Below, piece by piece: positions 21,171-32,934 of a DNA stretch of 64,000 bases; position 1 is the stretch's first letter; each line of letters begins with the position of its first letter. The stretch spans positions 50,530,771-50,594,770 of the forward strand of contig NC_092875.1 in the NCBI RefSeq assembly GCF_028372415.1, given 5' to 3'. The notes beneath the pieces are model-generated. The model searched no databases. It was not told the DNA's origin and was given only the letters and a program-made list of their open reading frames with translations. The translations under genes were made by a program, and so were the position numbers. Source of the DNA: Notamacropus eugenii (taxonomy: Eukaryota > Chordata > Mammalia > Diprotodontia > Macropodidae).

Positions 21171-22628
21171 CAGGGGTGGAGGCAAGATGGCAGAGTAGAA
21201 AGACTCATATACTCTAGCACTTCCCCCACAGCCCACAAAATATCTGTAAAAAATGACTCTCAACAAATTCTAAAGCAGGAGAACTCACAGAATGACAGAG
21301 TGAAAGAGATTTCCAGCAAAACGTAACCTGGAAGGAAGAGAGGAAAGGTTTCTCCCACGAGACACTGAGTGGAGCCCAGTCCTGGCCACGTGGCACAGAA
21401 CCAATACTGGAACAGGCCTCTGGAGCAGAGTCCCCATCAGCGAGGGTCTCAGATACCTCAAATCAAAAACGACAAAGAATGATTCAAAGGTCAGGGAACA
21501 ACACAAGAACATAGGAGGTTACTTCCTTGGTGAACAGGTGTCCCTTTCCATCCTTTCAGATGAGGAAGAGCAAGACATACTGTCAGAGGAAGTCAAGGCT
21601 TCTGCCTCCAGTGCCTCTAAAATGAATAGGAAATGGAATCAGGTTATATAAGGGTTTGAAAAGCATCAGCAGCTTGCTAAAAGAGAACCAAGGAAATGCT
21701 GAGAAAAATAACACCTTTGAAAATAGGCTGACTCAATTGGAAAAAGAGCTCCAAAAAGCCAATGAGGAGAAGAAGGCTTTAACAAACAGAATTAGCCAAA
21801 TGGAAAAGGAGGTTCCAAAGCTCACTGAAGAAAATAGTTCTTTCAAAATGAGAGTGGAGTACAGGGAAGCTAATGCCTATACGATAAACCAAGAAAGTTG
21901 CGAAAGAAAACCAAAAGATTGAAAAAATAGAAAATAATGTGAAACATCATATTGGAAAACAACTGACCAGGAAAATAGAGCCAGGAGAGACAATTTACAA
22001 ATTAGGGGACTAGCTGAAAGCCATGATCCAAAAAAGAGCCTAGACTTTATCTTTCAGGAAATTATCAAGGAAAACTGCCCTGATATTCTAGAACCAGAGG
22101 GAAAAAGAAACACTGAAAGAATCCACCAATCACCTCTTCAAAGAGACCCGAAAGGAGAAACTCCTAGGAATAGTATGGCCAAATTTCAGACTTCCCAGGT
22201 CAAGGAGAAAATATAGTAAGCTGCTAAAAAGAAACAATTCGAGGATTGTGGAAATACAATCAGGATAACACTGGATATGGCAGCTTCTACATGAAGGGAT
22301 GGAAGGGCTTGCTATAGGATATTCCAGAAGTCAAAGGAGCTGGGATGAGAACCAAGAATCACCTACCCAGCAAAGCTCAGCATAATACTTTAAGGGAAAA
22401 AATGGTCATTCAATGATATGGAGGACTTTCAAGCATTCTTGAGGAAAAGACCAGAACTGAAGAGAAAATTTGACCTTCAAACACAAGAATCAGGAGAAGC
22501 ATGAAAAGGCAAACAGTAAAAAGAAATCAAAAAGGACTTTCTAAAACTGAACTCATTGCATTCCTACATGGAAAGATAAGATTTGTAACTCTTGAGACAT
22601 TTCTCAGTATTTGGGTAGGTGGAGGGAT

Positions 22629-22663
<35 letters not shown>

Positions 22664-23539
22664 CAACAGACACACAGACAGTACAGGTTAAGGTGAATCA
22701 GAAGAGATGATATCCATAAAAAAATTAAATTCAGGGGCAAAAGAGAGAAATATTGGGAGAAGAAAGGGAGAAATGGAATGGGGTTGACTATCACTCATAA
22801 AGGAGGTAACAAAAATCTTTTACAATGGAGGAGAACAGGGAGGATGTGAGAGGGGAAAAGTGAAGTTTACTCTCTTCACATGTGGCTTGAAGAGAGAATA
22901 ACATGCTCCCTAAATTTGGTATGAAAATCTATCTTACACTTAAGGAAAGTAGGGGAGAAGGGGAAAAGTGGGATGAGGGGAATGATGGAAGGGAGGGCAA
23001 ATGGGAGAAGAGAGTAATTAGAAGTATACACTTTTGGGAAAGGACAAGTTCAAATGAGAGAATAGAAAAAATAGGGGGGACAGAGTAGGATGGAGGGCAA
23101 TATAGTTACTCTTACACAACATGATTATTATGGAAGTTTTTTGCAAAATGACACGTATATAGCCTGTATTGAATTGCTTGTCTTCTCAGTGGGGATGAGA
23201 AAGGAGGGAGGAAGGGAGAGAAGTTGGAATTCAAAGAAGTAGAAATGAATGTTGAGGATTGTTATGCATATAACTGGGAAATAAGAAATACAGGTAATGG
23301 GGTATAGAAATCTATCCTGCCCTACAAGAAAAGATAGAAGATGGTGATAAGGGAAGGGTGGGGTGTGATAGAAGGGAGGACTCATTGAGGGACGGGCTAA
23401 TCAGAATGCTAGGTGTTACGGGATGGGGAAGGAGAGAGATGGAGGCAAAAATGGAACTCAAAATTTTGTGGAAACGAATGTTGAAATCTAAAAATAAAGA
23501 AATAAAACTAGTGAAAAAGAAAAGAATAAAGAAAAAAAG
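21171..23539 (+). mobile_element. HAL1 (half-L1), nearly full length
   Basis: Starts at the L1 5' end signature (GGAGGCAAGATGGCAGAGTAGAAAG). The ORF1 region runs about 21550-22500: a coiled-coil part near 21660-21920 with QLEKELQKANEEKKALTNRI, then PESHD-like and INIERIHR-like remnants. It passes directly from the ORF1 end to a (CA)n run at about 22632-22662 and the purine-rich tail, with no endonuclease or reverse transcriptase. ORF1 is broken by several stops and frameshifts. It is flanked by a 15-bp target-site duplication and ends in an A-rich run at about 23490-23539. It sits between mucin blocks 1 and 2. Confidence 0.85.
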
Positions 23540-23554
23540 GAAATCAGGAAAGCT
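23540..23554. repeat. Target-site duplication, 3' copy
   Basis: GAAATCAGGAAAGCT; see 21156-21170. Confidence 0.85.
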
Positions 23555-23879
23555 TTTCTTAATTTTTATGTTCGTTTCCTCTGAATGGAGGGGTAGCTCC
23601 TAAGGGACTGCTACAATGATTCAGACCAATGCAAGCTTTCTTATACTATCTTATACTATACTATCTCAAATTTGAATCTCCTGCCTCACCCACTGTTGGC
23701 TAGATGAAGCCCCCCGAACACCCCACTTCCTGTTCTCCTCTCTGAGAGGCTTCCCCTCAAAGAGCTTGTCAAGCGTGTGCACTTGTTGCTGACATTTCAC
23801 CTGATCATGCTAGGTCATAATTCCAATTAGCTGCTTTCCCTGAAAGCTGGGAGGAGTTTGAATCCTGTGCCAACAGAAT

Positions 23880-26290
23880 TCCTTCTTTTGTTTCCTGCAG
23901 GCTTCATAGAAGTTGAGCCAGCAGAGGTGACCAATGAAACGCCAGGATTAGTGTCTGTGAACAGTGGAGCTTTAGTAGAAGTGGTGGTCAAGGGGTATTT
24001 TTGCTTTTTTCTGATCCTGTACTTGGGAGCTCAGGCCTGAGAGTGACCATAGGAGAAAGAGGGAAGTCTGTGATTTTAGTGCTGAAGATGAGATTTTTGA
24101 CATCAGTCCTGGGAACAGCTGAGTTCCTGTTCTCAGTGAAGGGAGTAAATCTGGATAAGGTTACAGGGAGTTGATGAAGAGAGTGTCCTTGGCCATGTGG
24201 ATGTCTCCGTGATGGTAAGACCCTTGGCTTCAGCTGGGGTAGATGAGAGGGAAATTGTGTTTTGTCCAGGGATAGTCCTGGAACTCGTGCTCAGTAGGAC
24301 TCTGTTCTCTTGAGCTTCTGTGATGTGCTCTGTAGTTGCCGTAGCAATGTCGACAGTCATGTTAGCTCTTACACTATGGACCATGTGCACTATGACCAAT
24401 GGGAAACCTGAGGTCCTCTCTGAGTATCTAGTTGAAACTATAAGCTACAGCCAGCTATGGAGTTGAACTAGTACTGGTCCCTAACACACTCAGTACCTCT
24501 CCCGTAAGAGGGGCTGAGGACATAGGAGGGCAAGATAAAGCAGGGATCGCTGAAGCACCTGTGTTATGCTCTCCCACTACCCAGAAATTCTTGGGTGGGA
24601 GAGGTCTTAGGATAAAGAAAAGCCATGTCTCTGACCTTGCTAGTGAGGATGATACTTATGCTTTCAGTCCCAGGAACTTCAGAACTCATGGTCTTCACAT
24701 TGTAAGTAACCTCAGAGGAGCTCATTGGTGACATAAGAGAGAAGGTCTGTGGCAAAGTAGACATTGTATCTGTACCCACTTTGGTGAAATCTGTAGCTTC
24801 AGCTGAGGTCAAGGAGCAGGAAATCTCTGTTCTTATGCCAGGCAGAGATCCAGAGATGCTGGTTATGGAGACAGCAGGTGATGGTGTAGTCAAGACCAAA
24901 GATGAGTCTGTTTCTCCACCAAGCCTGCTCCTGTAGAACTTGGGGTGTAGGATGGAGTCATGGAGCCAGCTGACTTTGGGCTGGACCCTCCCACAGGACT
25001 TGCAATGAAGTCAGCTGTGCTCTCAGCAGGATGAAACTTCCCTGGGATGAGTGTGCTGGTATCTGAGGCTGCAGGGTGACCTGGTCTGCTGCTCTTCCAT
25101 ACTGGAGTGCTGGTGCAGGCCAAACTGTACTGGGGTTTTGCACTGTCCCTGATTCTCAATTCAGTTCTTGGTAAAACAGAGGGAGTGCCCCTCTCAGGCA
25201 ATGTGGCCTTTCTGAATTCTGGGGGAGGAGGTTCAGCTGGGCTTCACTGGGCTCCAGTCATGGCCATGTTTGTCATGTTCCCCACAGAGGCTGTAGAGAC
25301 AATCCTGTAATAGCTGGGTTCTTCACTTCCATGGTTGAGAGAAGAGGTGGAGGTCCTGTCAGGCCCTCTTGGGCTTAGAGAGTGCACATGCTCTCTGTGA
25401 GTGATTCTGAGGTTCTCTGGAAGGGTGCTGGACACTGTTTTACCCTCTGTTGGCCATTTTATAGACGCCAAAATATGCTCGTGTCCCCTCTGGCAGATGT
25501 GGGGTTGATGCTGGGAAGAGTAGAGGACAGAGCAGCTGAAACTGGCTCTGCTATTGTCTGGATATCCTCTTTCTCCAGGGTGGTGAGTCTCATAGGCAAG
25601 TCTGGCCTTGGCCTGCTTTCTGTAGCACTGATGGCTGCAGGAGTTGAGGACAGAAGCAAACTGGAGCTGATTGTCATTCCTGGGACTGAGACAGTCATAT
25701 GAAAAGAATCAACTGGAGTGTGCCATGGAGTCAGGGTGGTGCTGGAACTCTCTGTAGGGAATGTCTCTGTTGCATCTTCAGGAAACAGAAGAAACTGTTC
25801 CATTTAGGCTGATCTTTAAGGGACCATTGGAACCCAAGTTGGATATGGACTCTGCTGGAGTCATGGAGAATGTGGGGCTTGCAATGCCCATGGTGACTCC
25901 AGAAGATGTTTCCAGTGGAGTTGGGGCTTCTGTAGATGAGTTCCTGGTTGTCTTGTGTGTCTCAGACCTAAGGTCACTTGTTCCAGTAGCTACAGGGAGA
26001 TGGGGGGGCCTGAGAGGCTTTTGTACCTGGCAGAGTTTCCATGGTGAATATCTCTGTTTCAGTGTCTGAAATGAAATCTCTCCCAGAAGAGTCTGTCATG
26101 GGCACACTGGTGGACTCTGCTGATTCTCTTTCCAGGTCAGACCCACTCAGATTCCTTAGTATCACTGCGCCCTTGGTAGTGAATCCTGTGACCAGCGCAG
26201 TTGGTTGAAGTGTGCCCAAAGAGTGTTGGGGGAAGTTTGGAGTCATTTGGACAGAGTTTCCTACTGCCCACAACCAAAACACAACCCCTC
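23880..26290 (-). pseudogene. MUC16: Decayed MUC16-type mucin block 2
   Basis: About 2.4 kb of minus-strand Ser/Thr/Pro-rich coding character with recurring MUC16-like phrases: EVPGTESISI (~24660), LPGIRTEISCSLTSAEATDF (~24800), SVPGMTISSSLLLSSTPAAI (~25650) and FISDTETEIFTMETLPGTKA (~26060). The mucin-like reading jumps frame at least four times (frames at 24133-24399, 24564-24899, 24890-25201, 25459-25803 and 25974-26282 differ), where an intact MUC16 mucin exon would be one long frame. So the block looks frameshifted and not coding at present, unless the assembly is poor here. Confidence 0.6.
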
Positions 26291-26299
26291 ACATTACTC

Positions 26300-27230
26300 T
26301 CCAGTGCTCAACTGTCTCCTTGACAAGCACTTTCCACAATAAAAAGAACTCTGCAAGCCACCTACCTCTGCTCTAGGGTGGGTGGCCACCATGAGAATTA
26401 TTGAATATCAAGGGATCAAGGTTTAGACGGCTCTCTCCTGATATCTTGTCACAAGATGAGAAGGGGACCCAGGCTCAGACAAACTGTTTGTGGACTTGTT
26501 CTGCTCAAATAAACAATCATTTCACAATGATTTTAGGCTTCAGCTACTCTTACTGCCACTCATGGTGTGAGGTGCTGGGCATGCATAGACAAGAATCACA
26601 TGATGCTTGTCCTCCTATAGCTGACTTTTAACACGCAAATAACAGGTATTCATGCAAGGGAATACAAGAAATGTATAAAATCCCCCGGCAGCTCCTCATT
26701 CAAAGCCTGTTATCACAACATACTTCAAAGCAGAAATTCATGTGGCAGATGAAGCTGCCAAGTCTTTCAGTCTATTTACAATATGCCCCAAAAGTGTCCT
26801 CTTCTCAGACTGTGAAGATGAGTTCCTACCTTTTCCCAAAACTGAGAGACATGAACCCAGGAAACACAAGAGAAAGAAAAGAGGCATTTACTTGCCCATA
26901 GGACCTACAGTGGACTGAGGCGTCAGTGGGCCACTAGTCAGCACTGCCATGCCTCCTGGTGCTCCCTGGTCTGGGATGTGTGTGGCAGGCACTACACCAA
27001 CCTCACTACCTGTAACTACGAATGAGTGCACATATCACAGTCATGGGGAAGAAAGGGTAATATATTATCTCTACATGTTCTCCTTGTATACTACAATTGA
27101 TGTGCTTTCTTTGCCTCATACTTCTCACAGCAGTCTTTCCTCTGTTCTCCCACTCTCTCACTCATCTTCAATCTCTGCTTGTCTACTGGCTGTTCCCCTT
27201 ACTAATCCATCTGCAAAAACATGAAAGTCT
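26300..27230. other. Unassigned
   Basis: No exon, RNA gene or repeat that I recognise with confidence between mucin block 2 and the L2 copy. Confidence 0.5.
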
Positions 27231-27239
27231 AAAGAAACC

Positions 27240-28530
27240 CTTCCTTTTGTCCATCTGTCCTTGACAGCGATCCGTCCTCATCTCTTCTCTTTGTGTGTCC
27301 AAAGTCCTTGAGATAGCTGTCTACAAAAAGGCTTTCCACTTCCTTTCCTCTCACCCTCACTGGAATTCTACAGTCTTGTTTTCATCCTCATCATTCAAAT
27401 GAAATTCTCCTCTCTAACATTGCTAATCATCTCTTCATTGCAAAAATGAATGAACTTTTCTCAATCCTCATTCTTCCTCAGCTCTCTGCAACCTTTTATT
27501 TCATTATACTATTTTCATTGATACTATCTTCTGTTTAGATTTTGATGACAATACTCTCCTGGTTCTCCTGCTCATTGATTCCTGTCTCAGTCTCTCTTAC
27601 TGGATTCTCACCTAAGTCATAAATCTTAATTGTGGGTCCTATACATTAGGGCATTGAGTTGCACCCTTCTTGTTCTCCTTCTCTATGAAATTTCATGATT
27701 TCATAAGCTCCTGTGAATTTCATTCTTAACTCTAAATTGATGATTCTCAAATCCATTCATCCACCCTTAACCTGTCTGGTGATCTCCAGTCTCACAACTC
27801 CTTTTGGACAAGTACCTATTACAAATCTTCAACGGAATGTCTTGTAAATATCTTCAATTCAACATATCCAAAACTTAACCCATAGTTTTACCCCCAAAAC
27901 CTTCATCTCTTCTCTACTTGCCCATTTTAGGGAATCACCATCTTCCCAGGCACCCAGGCTCATAACCCAGAAGATCCTTCTTGACTACTTCCTTTAATCC
28001 CCCATAGCCAATATGTTGCTGAGGTCTGTAGATTTTGCTTTCATAACACCTTTCCTATTTGGACCTTCTCTCTTTGAACGCCGTCATCCTCCTTTTGCAG
28101 GACCTCATCACCTCATTCCTGGACTATTGCAGGAGCCTTCTGACTGCTTTTCCTGTCAGAAGATGCTTCCCACTCCCATCCATCCTCCACTCAGCCAACA
28201 CAGCAATTTTCCTAAAGCCCAGATCTGGCCATGTCATTGTCCTGTGCAAGAAACTCCAATATCTTTCTTTGACCTCAAGCATCAAATGTACAATGTTGTT
28301 TTTGATTCAAAGTCATTCATAACCTGCCCCTCCTTTTCTTTTCTTATCTTTTGGCACCCTACACCTCCTTACCTCCAGGGACCTGGCCTTCTTTCTCTTC
28401 CTTGAGCTTGCCTTCCTACTTCCCAACTCACCGCATGCTCACTGGCTGTCTTCCATTCCTGGAGTCTTTCCCTTCTTATTTTTCTGACTTCCTTCAAGTC
28501 CCTGCAAAGATTCTACCTTGCTTTTCTTGT
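27240..28530 (+). mobile_element. L2 LINE, long 3' part
   Basis: L2 landmarks over more than 1 kb: CTCTTACTGGATTCTCACC, CCAGGCACCCAGGCTCATAACCC, GCAGGACCTCATCACCTCATTCCTGGACTATTGC, CTAAAGCCCAGATCTGGCCATGTC and CTGACTTCCTTCAAGTCCC. An old remnant of the C-terminal ORF2 and 3' region. Confidence 0.7.
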
Positions 28531-28534
28531 TCTT

Positions 28535-30307
28535 AAAAATTGGTTTTAATTAATTTATCTATTTATTTTTAGTTTTCAACAGACACTTCCACAGGATTTT
28601 GAGTTCCAAATATTCTCCCCATATCTCCCTTTTACCCACCCCAAGACAGTGTGCATTCTGATTCCTGCTTCCCCCATCTGCCCTCCCTTCAGTCACACGC
28701 TTCCCTTCTCATTTCTTCTAGGGCAAGATATATTTCTATACATTGACTGTATATCTTATTACCCTTTTGCATGAAAAGAAACAATTTTTAACATTCATTT
28801 TTAAAACTTTGAGTTCCAAATCCTCCCCCTTCCTCCCTCCCCACTCATCCCCAATGAGAAGGCAAGCAATTCCATGTATGTTATACATGTATAGTTATGC
28901 ATATCACTTCCATAAAAGTTGTGTGTGAAAGACTAACTATATTTCCCTTCATCCTATCCTGCTCCCCCACCTTATTCTACTCTCTTTGGACCCTATCCCT
29001 CATCAAAAGTGTTTATTTCTAATTAACCCTTCCTCCCATTTGCCTTCCCTTCTATCATCCCCACCCCTTGCTTAACCTCTTTCCCTCTACTTTCCTGTAA
29101 CGTAAGATACATCTTCATACCAAATTGAGTGTGCATGTTATTCCTTCCTTAAGCCAAACTAAATGAGAGTAAGGCTCACTCTTTCCCTCTCACCTCCCCC
29201 CTTTTCCCCACCATGGAAAATGCTTTTTCTTGCCTCTTTATTGTGAGATCATTTGCCCCATTCCATTTCTCCCTTTCTCCTCCCAATATATTCCTCTTTC
29301 TCCCCTTAATTTTATTTTTTAGATATCACTCCTACCTGTTCAACTCACCCTGTGCCCTCTGTCTTTATGTATGTCTTTATGGAGGGATTACCGTCCAACA
29401 ACCCTAATACTGAGACAACGTCTCCAGAGTTACAAATAGGATCTTTCCATGTAAGAATGTGAATAGTTCAACTTTAGTAAGTGCCTTGTGATTTCTCTTT
29501 CCTATTTACCTTTTCGTGCTTCACTTGATTCTTATGTTTGAAAGTCAAATTTTCTATTCAGTTCTGGTCATTTCAGGAAGAATGCTTGGCACTCCTCTAT
29601 TTCACTGACTGACCGTTTTGTCCCCTGAAATATTATACTTAGCTTTTCTAGGTAGGTGATTTTTGGTTTGAATCCTATTTCATCTGATCTCTCGAATAAC
29701 CTATTCCAAGCACTGAGATCCCTCAATATAGAAGCTGCTAGATCTTGTACTATCTTGAAAGTATTTCCACAGTACTTGAAATGTTTCTTTCTGGATGCTT
29801 GCCATATTTTCTCCTTGAGCTGGAATGTGGCTACAATATTCTTAGGAGATTTCCTTTGAGAGTCTCTTTTAGGAGGTGATCAATGGATTCTTTCAATATC
29901 TATTTTATCCTCTGGATCTACAACATTAGAGAAGTTTTCTTTCATAATTTTGTGCACGGTCATATCTAGGCTCTTTTTTAGATCTTGACTTTCACAGAGT
30001 CCGATAATTTTTAAATTGTCTCTCCTGGATGTATTTTCCTAGTCAGTTGTTTTTCCAGTGAGATATTTCACATTGCCTGCTATTTTTTCATTCCTTTGGC
30101 TTTGTTTGATATATTCTTGATTTTTCATATACTCATTACCTTCTATATGCTTCATTGCTATCTTTAAGGAATTATTTTCTTCCATCAGCTTTTGAACCTC
30201 CTTTTCCATCTGACCTAATTCTGCTTTTGAGGACATTCATCTCCTCATTGCCTTTTTGGATCTCTTTTGCCATTTTGGTTACTCTGTTTTATAAAGTGTC
30301 ATTTCCC
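28535..30307 (-). mobile_element. HAL1, minus strand, 3' part (interrupted)
   Basis: Reverse complement of the purine tail (28550-29560), then ORF1 C-terminal and coiled-coil parts (30236 down to about 29540, with GQMEKEVQKLMEENNSLKIA). ORF1 stops at about 30307 (AAAGTGTCATTTCC) and resumes at 32173 (AAGGTGTCATTTTC) after an L1 insertion. Confidence 0.75.
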
Positions 30308-32172
30308 ACTTACTTAGATCTGACTTTATTTGTGCAAAAAGTGTCTTGCCACTGTATTAATATGCTCCCTGGGTTTGTTTTCGAAGGTAAACTCCCAAAT
30401 ATTTCATAGTGTCCACCCCATGGGATTTCTCTTTCTATCTCTTGCTGTTGGGCTTTGTTACTAATATATAGCAATGCAGAAGATTAGTGTGGGTTTATTT
30501 TGTAACCTGCAACTTTGACAAAGATGTTTATTATTTAAAGTAGCTTTTTCACTTGAATCTCCGGGATTTTCTAAATATATCATCCTATCATCTGCAAAGA
30601 GTGATAACTTACTTTCGTCTTTGCCTATTCTAATTCCTTCAATTCCTTTATCTTTTCTAATTGCTATAGCTAACATTTCTAGTGCCACATTGAGTAATAG
30701 TGGTGATAATGGACATGCTTGTTTCATGCCTGATCTTATTGGGAATGCATCTAGCTTATCACCTTTGCATAGAATGCTTGCTGAAGGTTTTAGGTAGATA
30801 CTGCTTACTATTTTGTGGAAAGTTCTCTTTATTCCTATGCTCTCCAATATTTGTAATAGGAATGGGTGTTGTATTTGGTCAAAAGCTTTTACTGCATCTA
30901 TTGAGATATGCATGTGATTTCTGTTAGTTTTATTGTTGATATGATTGATAATGTTAATAGTTTTCTTAATATTGAACCAGCCCTGCATTCCTGGTATGAA
31001 TCCTACCTGATCTTAATGTGTTATTCTCATGATAAGATGCTGTATCCTTTTTGCTAAAGTCTTACTGAAAATTTTTGCAGCTGTATTCATTAGAGGAATT
31101 GGTTTATAATTTCCTTTCTCTGTTTTCTTTCTTCCTGCTTTAGGTATGAAAACCATATTTGTATCATACAAAGCATTTGGAAGTACTTCTTCTTCCCTAA
31201 TTTTCCTAGATAATCTATATAATGTTGGAATTAACTGGTCTTTCAGTGTTTAATAGAATTCACTCCTAATTCCATCTGACCCTGGAGATATTTTTCCTAG
31301 GGAGTTCAATGCTGACTTCTTCAATTTCTTTGTCTGAGATGGGGTCGTTTAAATATTCAACTTCCTCTTCTGTTAATCTGGACAATTTACCATGCCTGGG
31401 TCCTCGTGGGACTTTGCACCCCCTCTGTGACTCCTCTCCTAGCATTAGGTCATGCCTGGGTCCTAGTGCAAGTTTCCATGCCCTCTGGAACTCCCCTCCT
31501 GGTGCTGAGGCACACTTGGGTCCCAGTGGGAGTTTCCACCACTTCTGGGGCTCCTCTCCTTTCACTTCTCCTCTGTCATAGGAAGAGGAATTCCCTTTAG
31601 CTATTTTCCAAACCTCAGGTGCTACGAGAAGGTTTGCCCTTTCAACTGTTCCCACTGATTCAATGATTTTTCTGGAGAAATATTTTATGATTTTTTTGAG
31701 GTCCATGAGGGGCAGGGGAGAGAGCATTGACAGATCCCTCCTCCATTTTGGCTCCCTGAAGATCAAGTCGGTGACATACAGACATTTAATATGCAGGCTG
31801 AAAGTCTCCAACAGGGCTCCAGCTGATACCTGGGGCTCAGCAGCTATCACTCCCTGGCCTTGGGTGATCCCTTGACCTGGGCTGTCACTCTGCCTTGCCG
31901 CCATGCTGCTGCTGCCTTTGACTGCCCTGTGGTTTCCCCACTTACCTGCGGGGAAGCACTGTGCAGTGTGCTGTGGGCTCACCCAGGAAGAACAGGTCCT
32001 TCCTGTCCCTCTTCCAGTCTTTGCTGGGCTGTGCATCTGTCACAGTCTGTCTCCTATTGGATTCGGCACCTCCAAAATTTGGTCAGAGTCTCTTTCTAGA
32101 GTTACCTGAAGGAGGTTGTCTAAGAGCTTAGGTGAATAGTGGGTCTCACTCTGCCATCTTGCTCCATCCCCT
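30308..32172 (-). mobile_element. L1 inserted in the minus-strand HAL1
   Basis: Minus strand: the L1 5' end lies at about 32172 (GATGGAGCAAGATGGCAGAGTG). The 5' UTR (to about 31400) is followed at once by the ORF2 reverse-transcriptase region. [17 protein letters not shown] lies at about 31320; from 30988 down come [20 protein letters not shown] and the catalytic [10 protein letters not shown] (L1 usually FADDMIVYLE). ORF1 and the endonuclease are missing, and the 3' end stops inside ORF2 without a poly-A. The flanking AAGTGTCATTT/AAGGTGTCATTT looks like a target-site duplication, although the absent 3' end is odd for ordinary L1 integration. Confidence 0.75.
31396..31566 (-). repeat. Three ~60-bp tandem repeats in the L1 5' UTR
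   Basis: Plus-strand units share TGGGTCCTNGTG..TTTNCACCCCCTCTG..ACTCCTCTCC, starting near 31398, 31458 and 31518. On the minus strand each codes a ~20-residue repeat of the form [20 protein letters not shown], inside one 256-codon frame (31266-32036) that runs on into the reverse-transcriptase segment. A similar unit lies near 38805 in another L1 5' UTR. Confidence 0.75.
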
Positions 32173-32745
32173 AAGGTGTCATTTTCTTCAGCAATTTTTC
32201 AATCTCCCTTAGTAAGCAGTTGACTCGTTATTCATGATTTTCTTGCCTCACTCTCAATTCTCTTCCCAATTTTGGTTCTACTTCACTTACTTGAGTTTCA
32301 AAATACCTTTGAGCTCTTCCCTGGCCTGAGACCAATTCATATTTTTCTTGACGACTTTGGATGTTTCAGCTTTGACTTTGTTGTCTTCTGTTTGGATAGT
32401 TTGGCCTTCCTTGTTACTAAAGTAAGATTTTATACACTGATCTTTTTTTCTGGTTTTTGGCTCATTTTCACAGCTGTTTACTTGATTTTGGAGCTCTTTG
32501 TCAAGTGGGGGTGTGGGTACACTGTCAGCTGCTTGATCTCTCCACAGTCTGTGGGCCTAGAGCTCCAGAAACAGACACTCCACTGGCACTGCCCCTGCCC
32601 TTACTGCTACTGCATGCTCCTCCTCTGTGGGCTCCTCTGATGGGGGTGGGGGCCAACTTCTCCACTCCCTCACATAGATCCCACAGGGTTTTGCCACTGA
32701 CCCTCAAAATTGTCCTGGGACACCAAAGGAAATGCATTTACCCTA
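32173..32745 (-). mobile_element. HAL1/L1 5' part, minus strand
   Basis: Continues the element interrupted at 30307. It reads back through ORF1 (a FETQVSEVEPKLGREL-like segment near 32270) into a GC-richer 5' UTR ending near 32745. Confidence 0.6.
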
Positions 32746-32934
32746 CTGTTTGTTAATCCCAAACCAATGCCTTCTCTTATTTCTTCCATCATACTAGCTA
32801 ATGGAAGTTTTCCCCTCCAAATCATTACTTCAGTACTGGACAATCCCATTATATGTTAAACTAACAGGGAACAACTTAATTTTAGGCACATCAACATTCC
32901 CTAAACAGGAGGCTTCATTAGAAATCTACTTACC

